Source: Pseudomonadota bacterium
Lineage (GTDB): Bacteria > Pseudomonadota > Gammaproteobacteria > Burkholderiales > REEB80
Assembly: GCA_018971485.1 (NCBI GenBank)
Contig: JAGXAQ010000004.1
Span: forward strand, 62,001 to 126,000
Direction: 5' to 3'
DNA length: 64,000 bases
Below are positions 1-8,985 of this stretch, one piece after another; position 1 is the stretch's first letter, and each line of letters opens with the position of its first letter. The position numbers and the translations under genes were made by a program. The notes below the pieces were generated by a model. That model made no database searches, was not told the DNA's origin, and was given only the letters and a program-made list of their open reading frames with translations.

Positions 1-924
1 GAAACTGTGCAGAATATGTTGGTTTTCCGCTTTGCTAATACTCTGATTGAACCTATCTGGAACCGTAATTATATCGATCATGTGCAGATTACTGTTGCGG
101 AGGATATCGGGATTGGCAGTCGGGCTGATTACTATGATCAGGCTGGAGCCTTGCGGGATATGTTGCAGAACCATCTGATGCAGCTTTTAACTGTGGTTGC
201 TATGGAACCTCCCCCATCCTTGGATGCAGATGCTGTTCGTGATGAAAAGGTAAAGGTTCTGCGTTCAATACGCCCGGTTCCCCGTCGAGCAGTTCAGGCC
301 AGGGCTTTACGGGCTCAATATGCTGATGGAGTGATTGATGGGGAACAAGTGCCAGGTTATCAACATGAGCCTGGTGTAGAAAATAATTCTGTTACAGAAA
401 CTTTTGTAGCAGCCAAGTTTTATATTGATAACTGGAGATGGAAGGGTGTCCCGTTTTATATGCGCACGGGCAAGCGATTGGCTAAATCCATGACAATGAT
501 AGCTATTCGTTTTCATGATACACCGCAGCAGTTGTTTCGTGAAACTCCCCTGCAGGTCATTAGTCCAAACTGGATTTTGCTGTCGATTCATCCGGTCGAA
601 AGCATGCAGATGGAAATCCACGTGAAACAGCCCGGGCTTTCTATGGAAACACGGGTAACCAAGCTTGCTGCGTCTTATCGAATGGATAATGAGGCACCTT
701 TGGATGCATATGAGACATTGCTTTTAGATGTTATTGAGGGTGACAGAACCTTGTTTATCCGTTTTGATGAGGTTGAAATGGCCTGGCAGGTTGTAGATCC
801 TATCATGAAGCAGTGGTCGCAGGATCAAGCTTATATTCCGAGCTATGCTGCAGGGAGCTGGGGACCTGAAGAGGCAAACCGGTTGTTTGATGATGACGAT
901 CAGTTTTGGCGTAATGAGATTTAA
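1..924 (+). CDS. zwf: Glucose-6-phosphate 1-dehydrogenase, 3' part
   Basis: Oxidises glucose-6-phosphate to 6-phosphogluconolactone with NAD(P)+, the entry step of the oxidative pentose phosphate and Entner-Doudoroff routes in the cytosol. The reading frame is open from base 1. The fragment begins at ETVQN, which in the family directly follows the substrate-binding RIDHYLGK motif, so about 180 N-terminal residues lie outside the window. The C-terminal domain is intact, with IDHVQITVAE and the ALRDMLQNH stretch carrying a conserved histidine, and PFYMRTGKRL. The GTG at base 7 given in the ORF track is only an internal codon. The gene ends two bases before pgl, so the two are an operon. Identification is firm; only the N-terminus is unseen. 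Confidence 0.96.
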   Translation, partial: ETVQNMLVFRFANTLIEPIWNRNYIDHVQITVAEDIGIGSRADYYDQAGALRDMLQNHLMQLLTVVAMEPPPSLDADAVRDEKVKVLRSIRPVPRRAVQARALRAQYADGVIDGEQVPGYQHEPGVENNSVTETFVAAKFYIDNWRWKGVPFYMRTGKRLAKSMTMIAIRFHDTPQQLFRETPLQVISPNWILLSIHPVESMQMEIHVKQPGLSMETRVTKLAASYRMDNEAPLDAYETLLLDVIEGDRTLFIRFDEVEMAWQVVDPIMKQWSQDQAYIPSYAAGSWGPEEANRLFDDDDQFWRNEI

Positions 925-926
925 AA

Positions 927-1616
927 GTGCAGATTAAAAGAGTTCATATCTATGATAGCGTTGATGCAATGATGGAACGCTTAAGTCAGGCCGTGATACG
1001 TATCGCCCAGGAATCCATTTGTCGGCATGGACGGTTTGATATGGTGCTCAGTGGTGGGAATACCCCACAAAAGTTATATGCTTTATTGGCACGACAATCT
1101 GCGGACTGGTCAAAATGGCATATCTGGTTTGGCGATGAACGATGTTTAGCTCCTGAGGATTCGCAGCGGAATAGTTATATGGCAGCACAGATTTGGTTGC
1201 ACAGGGTTGCCATTCCTAAGGTTAATTTGCATGTAATTCCTGCTGAACTGGGTCGGGAGGGGGCAGAGGTTTATGCAAAGCTGTTGTCCGAAGTGCATGA
1301 ATTTGATTTAACTCTATTGGGTTTGGGTGAAGATGGTCATACAGCCAGTCTTTTTCCTGAAAATGCAGCTTTTTTAAAGGATTCCGATCTAACACAATTT
1401 GTTGCAAATTCCCCTAAGCCTCCTTCAGATCGTATTACAATGAGCGCTGGCCGCCTTTCCTTATCCCGCCAGGTTATTTTCCTGGTTTCTGGAAAAAGCA
1501 AGAAAAAAATATTGGCCTCTTGGCTTGCTGGTCAGAATATGCCAGCTGCACATATTGTTCCTCCGGAAGGAGTAGATATTGCTGTAAGCATGGACGCCTG
1601 GGGTATTGAAGCCTAA
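927..1616 (+). CDS. pgl: 6-phosphogluconolactonase
   Basis: Hydrolyses 6-phosphogluconolactone, the product of Zwf, to 6-phosphogluconate. The 229-residue protein has the usual length for the DevB/SOL family and shows its three hallmark blocks: SGGNTP near residue 43, WFGDER near 68, and LLGLGEDGHTASLFP near 131. The start is GTG two bases after the zwf stop. It relies on purines within the zwf end or on coupling, since no strong ribosome-binding site is visible. The position after zwf is the classic arrangement. A gluconate-6-phosphate dehydrogenase or dehydratase is not in the window, so whether flux continues by the pentose phosphate or Entner-Doudoroff route cannot be told. Confidence 0.95.
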   Translation: MQIKRVHIYDSVDAMMERLSQAVIRIAQESICRHGRFDMVLSGGNTPQKLYALLARQSADWSKWHIWFGDERCLAPEDSQRNSYMAAQIWLHRVAIPKVNLHVIPAELGREGAEVYAKLLSEVHEFDLTLLGLGEDGHTASLFPENAAFLKDSDLTQFVANSPKPPSDRITMSAGRLSLSRQVIFLVSGKSKKKILASWLAGQNMPAAHIVPPEGVDIAVSMDAWGIEA

Positions 1617-1664
1617 AATAAAGGTAAACCTTACGAAGTCACTGGTAGTTTATGAGGGGGGGAG

Positions 1665-2000
1665 ATGCACCGAGGTGTTCTGGCTGGCTTAATGGCCATG
1701 TTGGTTTTGAATGGCTGTACGACACTCACCCGAACGGAGCATATTTCGTCGCGTACTGAGTCTGGGATAATTATAGGGATTACACGAACGAGTCCGAACA
1801 GTAATGTAAGTTTTGGTTCTGTGGGCGGGATGCCTGGTTTTAGCTGGACGACTTCTTCCCCTACGGAAAACAGACAGGCTTACTTGGTGACAGTCAGGCT
1901 GGATAATGGTTCTAGCTTAACCCTTCCCATGAAAAATCTGGAGGGTTATCAAGTTGGTGATCGGGTTTTAATCGACGATGCAGGCATAAGGCATCGTTAG
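1665..2000 (+). CDS. Small outer-membrane-type lipoprotein, SlyB-like C-terminus
   Basis: A 111-residue predicted lipoprotein. The N-terminus MHRGVLAGLMAMLVLNGC is a short signal peptide ending in a lipobox (LNGC), so Cys18 should be lipidated. The middle is rich in Ser, Thr and Gly. The C-terminal 35 residues (YLVTVRLDNG, then GYQVGDRVLID) resemble the beta-rich tail of SlyB/Pcp 17-kDa lipoproteins, but the glycine-zipper segment typical of that family is absent. A strong purine run (GAGGGGGGAG) precedes the ATG. It lies 48 bases after pgl, and its last four bases overlap the end of convergent pgi. The function is unknown; the SlyB relation is inference from a short motif. Confidence 0.75.
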   Translation: MHRGVLAGLMAMLVLNGCTTLTRTEHISSRTESGIIIGITRTSPNSNVSFGSVGGMPGFSWTTSSPTENRQAYLVTVRLDNGSSLTLPMKNLEGYQVGDRVLIDDAGIRHR

Positions 2001-3637
2001 TTTTTTCTGAATTTGAGGTAGCGTTCCATTAAGTGATTAGTTGAAGAATCATGGTTCCGGATATTTTTGTCGCGTAGATCAGACAGGATTTGACCCGCCA
2101 GTTTTTTGCCCAATTCTACTCCCCACTGATCAAAGGAATTAATATTCCAAATAGTGCCCTGGACAAATACTTTATGTTCATATAATGCAATCAGCTCTCC
2201 TAAGGTTTCAGGAGAGAGTTCTGGTAAGAATAAGGTGCTGGTTGGCCGGTTTCCTGGGAAAGAACGGTGCGGAGCCAATCGTTTTGCCTCTTGTAAATCT
2301 ACCCCTTCCTTTAACATCAAGGCTTCAGCTTCCTGAACTGATCTTCCGCGCATGAGCGCCTCAGTCTGGGCAATTCCGTTCGCTATCAGCATATCCTGAT
2401 GCATTTTGATTGAATAGGGGCTTTGGGCGATTAGGATGAAATCGGCTGAAATGAATGGTGTTCCTTGGTGAATAAGTTGATAGAAGGCGTGTTGGCCATT
2501 TGTTCCAACTTCTCCCCAAATGATAGGGCAGGTGGAATAGTTGACATAATGTCCAGACTGGTTAGTCCTTTTGCCATTGGATTCCATTTCGAGTTGCTGC
2601 AAGTAGGCTGGCAGCCTTGAGAGATGTTGTGAGTAAGGAAGAATGGCATGATTTTTGGCACCCACGAAATTCGTATTCCAGATGCCGATTAATGCAAGGG
2701 TTGCGGGTAGGTTTGATTCTAGCGGTGCTGTGCGGAAGTGTTCATCCATTACATGGGCGCCCTTTAGAAGGGAGCGAAAATTGGACATGCCTATGGTCAG
2801 GGCAATAGATAAACCGATGGCTGACCATAGTGAATATCGTCCGCCGACCCAATCCCAAAACTCAAACATGTTGTCTGTATCAATCCCAAATGCCGAGACA
2901 GCGTCAGCATTGGTGGATACGGCAACAAAATGTTTCCTGATATCTTCTTTATTTGCTGATTGAAGAAACCAGTCTCGTGCGCTATGAGCATTTGTCAACG
3001 TTTCTTGGGTGGTGAATGTCTTGGATGAAATAATGAAAAGAGTAGTGCCTGGATTCAGTGTATTTAGTGTATCAAGTAACTGGCAAGCGTCTACATTTGA
3101 AACAAAATGTGGCCGTATACCGGTAGAATGATAGGCCTTGAGGGCTTCAACAACCATAACGGGGCCAAGATCCGAACCGCCGATACCAATATTAACAATA
3201 TCGGTTATTTTGTCTCCCTGAAAACCCTTCCATTGTCCTTTTTCAATCAAATCAACAAATTTTTCGATTTTATTCAGGATATGGTGGACATCCTGGATAA
3301 TGTTGTGCTTACCCAAGCGTAGACTGTCATGAAGCGGAGCTCTAAGGGCGACATGAAGGGCAGGCCTGTTTTCAGTGAAATTGATTTTTTCCCCGGAAAA
3401 CATGGCAAAGATGTGCTCTGGAACATGACATGCTCTGGCAAGCCGGAATAAGTTTGCCATGATATCTTTGTTGACATGATTTTTGGAATAATCCAAAAAT
3501 ATGTTGCCAGCTTCAAGACTAAAAGATTTTGCCCGATCCGGATCATTGTCAAACATGCTGGACAAGGTTGTGTTACAAGCTGTTTTTTGATGAGACGCAA
3601 GTTGTTCCCATTCGGGTAGCTGGGTGAGGTTGTTCAT
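1997..3637 (-). CDS. pgi: Glucose-6-phosphate isomerase
   Basis: Interconverts glucose-6-phosphate and fructose-6-phosphate. Here it links central carbon flow to glycogen synthesis (glgB upstream) and to Zwf. The protein of about 546 residues matches the bacterial PGI length and contains GIGGSDLGP, the signature WVGGRYSLWSAIG and the C-terminal SFDQWGVELGK signature. The ORF track starts at 3655, but the sequence AAGGAGAAATGATG puts a good ribosome-binding site 5 bases before the ATG at 3637. That start forms a TGATG overlap with the glgB stop, so translational coupling is likely. The ATG at 3640 is possible but very close to the site. The 3' end overlaps the convergent lipoprotein gene by four bases. 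Confidence 0.96.
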   Translation of the reverse strand: MNNLTQLPEWEQLASHQKTACNTTLSSMFDNDPDRAKSFSLEAGNIFLDYSKNHVNKDIMANLFRLARACHVPEHIFAMFSGEKINFTENRPALHVALRAPLHDSLRLGKHNIIQDVHHILNKIEKFVDLIEKGQWKGFQGDKITDIVNIGIGGSDLGPVMVVEALKAYHSTGIRPHFVSNVDACQLLDTLNTLNPGTTLFIISSKTFTTQETLTNAHSARDWFLQSANKEDIRKHFVAVSTNADAVSAFGIDTDNMFEFWDWVGGRYSLWSAIGLSIALTIGMSNFRSLLKGAHVMDEHFRTAPLESNLPATLALIGIWNTNFVGAKNHAILPYSQHLSRLPAYLQQLEMESNGKRTNQSGHYVNYSTCPIIWGEVGTNGQHAFYQLIHQGTPFISADFILIAQSPYSIKMHQDMLIANGIAQTEALMRGRSVQEAEALMLKEGVDLQEAKRLAPHRSFPGNRPTSTLFLPELSPETLGELIALYEHKVFVQGTIWNINSFDQWGVELGKKLAGQILSDLRDKNIRNHDSSTNHLMERYLKFRKN

Positions 3638-5802
3638 CATTTCTCCTTTTGGCATGTAGGCTTCAGGATTAATCCCCCTAAAGGGGGAAGTGTGAGTCGG
3701 ATGGAAGCCGTAAATCCCATACTGATTTCACTTGGTGCAGAAATGATATCAGGAGGGCCTACGTTAGTTCCTCCGTAATAACGCGAGTCGCTGTTGAAGA
3801 TGATTTCCCAGGTTCCTGGGTGATTTGTTCCTAGCATATAATCGTACCGGATGACAGGTGTAAAATTCAGAACAATGAGCAAACTGTTGCCTTGATTATC
3901 ATGACGTAACCAGCTTATAACAGATTGATCAGTATCATGGCAGTTGACCCAAGTAAAACCTGACTGTTCAAAATCATAGTAGTAAAGAGAGCTTTCTTTA
4001 ATGTAGAGATGATTTAAATCGCAAATCAGCTGTTTTATGCTGCTATGTGGAGGATAACTTGAACTATCCCAGTCTAGCGATCCTGTAGCACGCCACTCTT
4101 CCCATTGAGCAAATTCGTTCCCCATAAAATTAAGTTTTTTTCCTGGGAAAGTCATCATGAAGGTGAAAAGCAGGCGTAAATTGGCAAAGCGTTGCCAGTC
4201 ATCTCCTGGCATTTTCTGGATAAGTGATCCTTTTCCATGGACGACTTCATCGTGGGATAAAGGAAGGACAAAGTTTTCCGAGTAGGCGTAAAGCTGGCTA
4301 AAAGTTAGTTTGTCATGATTATAGCGACGGAAAATTGGATCTTCGTGGATGTATGACAGGGTGTCATTCATCCACCCCATGTTCCATTTCATGGAAAATC
4401 CAAGCCCTCCCGTATAGACAGGTCGGGATACTCCAGGCCAAGCTGTTGATTCTTCAGCAATCGTTAGGGCTCCTGGAAAATCTGCATGAATTAATGTGTT
4501 GAATTCGCGTAGAAAATCGATGGCTTCCAGGTTTTCACGCCCCCCATAACGGTTAGGGATCCATTGCCCTTCTTGCCGTGAGTAATCAAGATAAAGCATT
4601 GAGGCAACTGCATCTACTCGTAGGCCGTCAAAATGAAATTCTTTTAGCCAGTACCGTGCACTGCTCAATAAAAAACTTCGGACTTCATTTCGGCCGTAAT
4701 TGAAGATAAGCGTCCCCCAGTCGGGATGGTATCCCAATCGTGGATCAGCATGCTCATATAGAGCAGTTCCATCAAAATGAGCCAAAGCAAAATTATCTGA
4801 TGGAAAATGAGCCGGGACCCAATCAAGTAATACGCCAATTTCAGCTTGATGGCAGGCATTGATAAATTGCTTGAGATCATCTGCAGTCCCAAACCGGGAT
4901 GTTGCTGCAAAATACCCTGTACTTTGATAGCCCCATGATTCATCAAGAGGATGTTCCATGATAGGCATTAGTTCGATATGGGTATAGCCCATTTCTTTCA
5001 GGTAGGGTAGCAAGGCTTGTTGAAGCTCTGCCCAGTTTAGATAATGTCCGTTTTTTCGCTGCCAGGAACCCGCATGGACTTCATAGATATTCATGGGGGC
5101 ATGAAGCCAGTCCTGTTGAGCACGTTTTGTCATCCAGGCATCATCATTGAAGGTAAACTTAGATGGGCCAACAATTCGGCTTGCTGTCCCAGGGCGGGCC
5201 TCAAATGCTTTTGCATAAGGATCGCTTTTGATGTGCCGATGGCCGTTTTGGTCAATAATGGCATATTTGTAGAGACCGCCATGGATATGGGGCAGAAACA
5301 GGCTCCATATCCCGCTGTTCCCTAAATTTTTTAATGGGAGGCTGGTTTGATGCCAGTGATTGACGTCCCCCATTAGGCATACTCCTTTTGCATTGGGGGC
5401 CCATACTGCAAATTGGGTTCCTTTTATTTCAAGCCATTCCTGTTCATTGGCCCCAAGTATTGACCAGCCCTCGGTTTGCTTTCCTTCATTAAACAGGTAA
5501 AGGTCGTTAGGCTCAATTACAGGATTAAACTGATAAGGATCAAGATAGGGCTCATTATCCCGATAGAGTTGGTAGGGTAATCCGGGGCGTTTTTTCAGCA
5601 CAATCTCAAAAATTCCAGGTTCAGGTGTTTTTGAAAATTTTTGAGCATTGAACCTGATTTCTTGTGCTGCTGGTGCATATACCACTATTTTCCATGAGTC
5701 TTCTTGTGGATGGAGCCCAAGAATATGAAAGGGGTTGGCATGCTGGCCATGAACAAGTTCTAGAAATTCCGGGTTGACTTTGCTGCCAAGGTCGTGTTTC
5801 AT
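3637..5802 (-). CDS. glgB: 1,4-alpha-glucan branching enzyme
   Basis: Makes alpha-1,6 branches in glycogen. The 721 residues match the long bacterial GlgB form: an N-terminal N1 domain, a CBM48 module (FAVWAPNAKGVCLMGDVNHW near residue 133), a GH13 TIM barrel and a C-terminal beta domain. Catalytic motifs are visible: DWVPAHFP, GLRVDAVASMLY with the nucleophile Asp, IAEEST with the acid/base Glu, and LPLSHDEVVHGKGS. It overlaps pgi downstream and is divergent from glgC, so promoters for storage-glucan synthesis likely sit in the short gap of about 100 bases between them. The start has only a weak ribosome-binding site. Function is confident. Confidence 0.97.
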   Translation of the reverse strand: MKHDLGSKVNPEFLELVHGQHANPFHILGLHPQEDSWKIVVYAPAAQEIRFNAQKFSKTPEPGIFEIVLKKRPGLPYQLYRDNEPYLDPYQFNPVIEPNDLYLFNEGKQTEGWSILGANEQEWLEIKGTQFAVWAPNAKGVCLMGDVNHWHQTSLPLKNLGNSGIWSLFLPHIHGGLYKYAIIDQNGHRHIKSDPYAKAFEARPGTASRIVGPSKFTFNDDAWMTKRAQQDWLHAPMNIYEVHAGSWQRKNGHYLNWAELQQALLPYLKEMGYTHIELMPIMEHPLDESWGYQSTGYFAATSRFGTADDLKQFINACHQAEIGVLLDWVPAHFPSDNFALAHFDGTALYEHADPRLGYHPDWGTLIFNYGRNEVRSFLLSSARYWLKEFHFDGLRVDAVASMLYLDYSRQEGQWIPNRYGGRENLEAIDFLREFNTLIHADFPGALTIAEESTAWPGVSRPVYTGGLGFSMKWNMGWMNDTLSYIHEDPIFRRYNHDKLTFSQLYAYSENFVLPLSHDEVVHGKGSLIQKMPGDDWQRFANLRLLFTFMMTFPGKKLNFMGNEFAQWEEWRATGSLDWDSSSYPPHSSIKQLICDLNHLYIKESSLYYYDFEQSGFTWVNCHDTDQSVISWLRHDNQGNSLLIVLNFTPVIRYDYMLGTNHPGTWEIIFNSDSRYYGGTNVGPPDIISAPSEISMGFTASIRLTLPPLGGLILKPTCQKEK

Positions 5803-5904
5803 GAATTTACCTGTGGGATGATGACTTATTTAAACACAACATCCGGCTAAAATCGAATATCCTGCCTGTTTTTAATCCTTGATGACATGGAAGGGGAAGC
5901 TGCA

Positions 5905-7179
5905 GTGCGAACATCTTCGCCTCGTTTTATCAGTTTGTTGACAAAAGGGACGCTGGCCTTGATTCTGGCTGGTGGAAGAGGTACTCGTCTTAAGGGACTG
6001 ACTGATTGGCGGGCAAAACCTGCGGTTCCATTTGGGGGTAAGTTGCGTATTATTGATTTCCCCCTTTCCAATTGTCTTAATTCTGGCATAAGGCGGGTCA
6101 GTGTGTTGACTCAGTACAAGGCTCACAGCCTGATACAGCATTTACAGCGTGGATGGGGCTTCATGCGTGGGGAATTTAATGAATTTGTTGATATTTTGCC
6201 AGCACAGCAACGTGTTGAAGAATCCTGGTATCAAGGCACAGCTGATGCAGTTTACCAAAATCTTGATATTATCCGTCATGTAGAGCCGGAATTGGTGCTA
6301 ATTCTGGCAGGAGACCATATTTACAAGATGGATTATGGCGAGATGCTGGCTGAACATGTGGCAAGTGGGGCGGATATGTCTATTGCCTGTCTTGATGTTC
6401 CGATTGAGGAAGCCAAAGCGTTTGGTGTGATGCAGGTTGATGCCAGCCATAGAATCATCGGGTTTGAGGAAAAGCCGGAAAACCCTGCACCGATTCCAGG
6501 AAAACCTGGCCATGTGCTTGCAAGCATGGGTATTTATGTGTTTAATCCTGTCTTTCTGTATGAACAACTTCTTCGGGATGCCGATGATTCGCATTCCAGT
6601 CATGATTTCGGCAGAGATATTATCCCGCATGTTATCCGCCATTATCGCGTTTGCGCCCATCGTTTTGCTGATAGCCATGTGGGTTCGCCTGGCTCTAAGC
6701 CCTATTGGCGTGATGTAGGTACTGTTGATGCTTATTGGGAAGCTAACATCGATCTGACACGCGTGGAACCCGATCTCAATTTGTATGATGAGAACTGGCC
6801 TATTTGGACTTATCAATCCCAATTGCCGCCAGCCAAATTTGTATTTAATGATGATGGAAGGCGGGGTATGGCGGTTGATTCTATTGTTTCAGGCGGTTGT
6901 ATTGTTTCAGGTGCAAATGTTTGCCGAACGATTATGTTTACAAATGTCCATGTTCATAGTTATGCCGAGGTTGTGGATTCAGTCATTCTTCCTGAAGTAA
7001 GTATTGGTCGTCATGTGAGGCTTAGGAAGGTGATAGTCGACAAGGGATGTGTTTTGCCGGAGGGACTGGAAATCGGGTTTCATCCGGAAGAAGATGCCAA
7101 GCATTATTATGTCACTGATTCTGGCATTACGCTTGTTACCCCTCAAATGCTTGGCCAGGATACCCATTTTTTTCGGTAG
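5905..7179 (+). CDS. glgC: Glucose-1-phosphate adenylyltransferase
   Basis: Makes ADP-glucose from ATP and glucose-1-phosphate, the committed step of bacterial glycogen synthesis. It carries the nucleotidyltransferase signature [16 protein letters not shown], then [20 protein letters not shown] and the C-terminal left-handed beta-helix with [18 protein letters not shown]. The track start (ATG 5887) lacks a ribosome-binding site. GTG at 5905 has AAGGGGAAG about 7 bases upstream and gives an N-terminus ([19 protein letters not shown]) like betaproteobacterial homologues, so I prefer it. The resulting protein is about 424 residues. It is divergent from glgB and followed by two GH57 genes. Allosteric control by sugar phosphates is expected from the family. 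Confidence 0.95.
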   Translation: MRTSSPRFISLLTKGTLALILAGGRGTRLKGLTDWRAKPAVPFGGKLRIIDFPLSNCLNSGIRRVSVLTQYKAHSLIQHLQRGWGFMRGEFNEFVDILPAQQRVEESWYQGTADAVYQNLDIIRHVEPELVLILAGDHIYKMDYGEMLAEHVASGADMSIACLDVPIEEAKAFGVMQVDASHRIIGFEEKPENPAPIPGKPGHVLASMGIYVFNPVFLYEQLLRDADDSHSSHDFGRDIIPHVIRHYRVCAHRFADSHVGSPGSKPYWRDVGTVDAYWEANIDLTRVEPDLNLYDENWPIWTYQSQLPPAKFVFNDDGRRGMAVDSIVSGGCIVSGANVCRTIMFTNVHVHSYAEVVDSVILPEVSIGRHVRLRKVIVDKGCVLPEGLEIGFHPEEDAKHYYVTDSGITLVTPQMLGQDTHFFR

Positions 7180-7302
7180 CTCAAATATTAAGGCGGAAGA
7201 AATTAGGAACAAACCCATAAACTATTTTGACTATAAGTTTATAAGTAAAAATGTTATGGCTTGTCGTAACCCTGATCAACGGAGATCAATAATAAATCTG
7301 AT

Positions 7303-8976
7303 ATGGCAACATCCAACCTAAAATTTATTCTTTGCTGGCATATGCATCAACCGGATTACCGAAATTATCAGGATGATAGTTATATGCTTCCGTGGACCTA
7401 TCTTCATGCCATTAAGGATTATGCCGATATGGCATGGCATCTGGAGCAGCACCCGGGTTTACGTTGTGTGGTTAATTTTGCGCCGGTCTTACTGGATCAA
7501 CTGGAAGATTATGTTCTACAGGTTGATACAGGATCCATCCGGGATCCCCTTTTGAGCCTGCTTGCAGAACCTGATGAAGCATTGGTAAGTTCTGAATCAG
7601 CACAGCGTGTCCTGCAATTTTGCTTCCGTAATAACCATGCCCATATGTTAGAGCCCTTTTCAGCCTACCGTCGCTTATATGATATCTTTCGGATGGTTGA
7701 ATCGGATCCTGATGCATTGGCTTATCTGGGGCCATGTTTTTATGCAGATCTCATTACCTGGTATCACCTGTCATGGACAGGGGAAAGCCTGAGGCGAACA
7801 ATCCCCTTGATTGCCAGGCTGATGGGAAAAGGGGCGGGATTTACCTTTACGGACAGAAATAATTTATTGGAGTGTATTAAAGACGTTCTTCGCGGGTTAA
7901 TTGGGCGCTATCGAAAACTGGCCCAAAATGGGCAAATAGAACTTTCCGCAAATCCACAGCAACATCCGATTCTGCCTTTGTTGATAGATTTTAAGGCGGC
8001 TCATGAAAATGCACCAGATATGCTGTTGCCCCAGTCTGAAGGCTATCCTGGCGGCTCTGATCGGGCTGAATGGCACGTTAGTGAGGCACTAGAGCAACAT
8101 GCAAGGCGATTTGGTGAAAAACCAAAAGGGTTATGGCCTGCTGAAGGGGCTGTATCCATGGATACGCTGCATTTTTTTGAAAAAAAAGGGATAGTGTGGA
8201 CAGCCAGTAGTGAAGCTGTTCTTGCAGCGAGCATTATTAAGGCAGGAGGTGCTGTTGATCATAAAGAGGCCTGGCTTTACAAACCCTATCGGTTTTCTAC
8301 CCCTGAAAAAAAGATTGCATGCTTTTTCCGTGATGAAAGGCTATCAGATCTAATTGGTTTTGAATATGCCCAATGGCTCGCACGTGATGCAGTTCATCAT
8401 TTTGTACATGAGTTGGAGCAGATTGCAGATAGGGTTGATGATGGTGCTGTTGTTAGCGTTATTCTGGATGGAGAGAATGCCTGGGAGTCCTATCCTTATA
8501 ACGGGTATTATTTTCTGGAACAGCTCTATGACGCGTTAGAGTCCCATGAGCGGATTTCGCTTTCTGTTTTTTCGGAATGCCTCGAAGGAGCTGCTGAGCT
8601 TGATCATCTGGTTGCAGGAAGTTGGGTATATGGAACCTTTTCAACCTGGATGGGATCAAAAGAAAAGAATTTGGCGTGGGATATCCTGTGTGAAGCCAAG
8701 GCAACTGTGGACGAGGTCCTGGCTTTAGAGCATCTTGGAGCAGAACAACTGCAGGCTTTAAAACGCCAGTTGGCTAATTGTGAGGGTTCGGACTGGTTTT
8801 GGTGGTTTGGCGATTATAATGACCACGAAAGTGTTAGGCTTTTTGAGAAGGTGTTTAGAGAGAATTTGAGCCGTCTTTATGGGTTGATGGGGCGATTCCC
8901 GCCTGCTACTTTGAATGAACCCCTAAGTTCAGGGGGCCAGTCTGACAATCTGGGAACAATGCGTCGTGTAACTTGA
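7303..8976 (+). CDS. Glycoside hydrolase family 57 protein (alpha-amylase/alpha-mannosidase-like)
   Basis: A 557-residue GH57 (beta/alpha)7-barrel enzyme that should act on alpha-1,4-glucan. GH57 motif 1 is CWHMHQPDYR near residue 12. The nucleophile motif is KGLWPAEGAVS (Glu within WPAEG) and the acid/base motif is VILDGENAWESYPYNG. There is no signal peptide, so it works in the cytosol, probably on stored glycogen. It resembles the COG1449 amylase/mannosidase group; exact specificity (amylase, pullulanase or transferase) cannot be read from sequence. The start ATG has only a distant GGAG. A TTGACT hexamer lies in the 123-base gap from glgC, so it may have its own promoter. It sits ten bases before the second GH57 gene. 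Confidence 0.88.
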   Translation: MATSNLKFILCWHMHQPDYRNYQDDSYMLPWTYLHAIKDYADMAWHLEQHPGLRCVVNFAPVLLDQLEDYVLQVDTGSIRDPLLSLLAEPDEALVSSESAQRVLQFCFRNNHAHMLEPFSAYRRLYDIFRMVESDPDALAYLGPCFYADLITWYHLSWTGESLRRTIPLIARLMGKGAGFTFTDRNNLLECIKDVLRGLIGRYRKLAQNGQIELSANPQQHPILPLLIDFKAAHENAPDMLLPQSEGYPGGSDRAEWHVSEALEQHARRFGEKPKGLWPAEGAVSMDTLHFFEKKGIVWTASSEAVLAASIIKAGGAVDHKEAWLYKPYRFSTPEKKIACFFRDERLSDLIGFEYAQWLARDAVHHFVHELEQIADRVDDGAVVSVILDGENAWESYPYNGYYFLEQLYDALESHERISLSVFSECLEGAAELDHLVAGSWVYGTFSTWMGSKEKNLAWDILCEAKATVDEVLALEHLGAEQLQALKRQLANCEGSDWFWWFGDYNDHESVRLFEKVFRENLSRLYGLMGRFPPATLNEPLSSGGQSDNLGTMRRVT

Positions 8977-8985
8977 GGAGTTGCT

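Noticed and set aside
6298-6822. 174-aa antisense ORF over glgC, and 142-aa antisense ORF at 9851-10279 over the GH57 gene
   Set aside because: Both lie fully within strongly conserved coding sequence on the other strand and show no recognisable domain or start signal.
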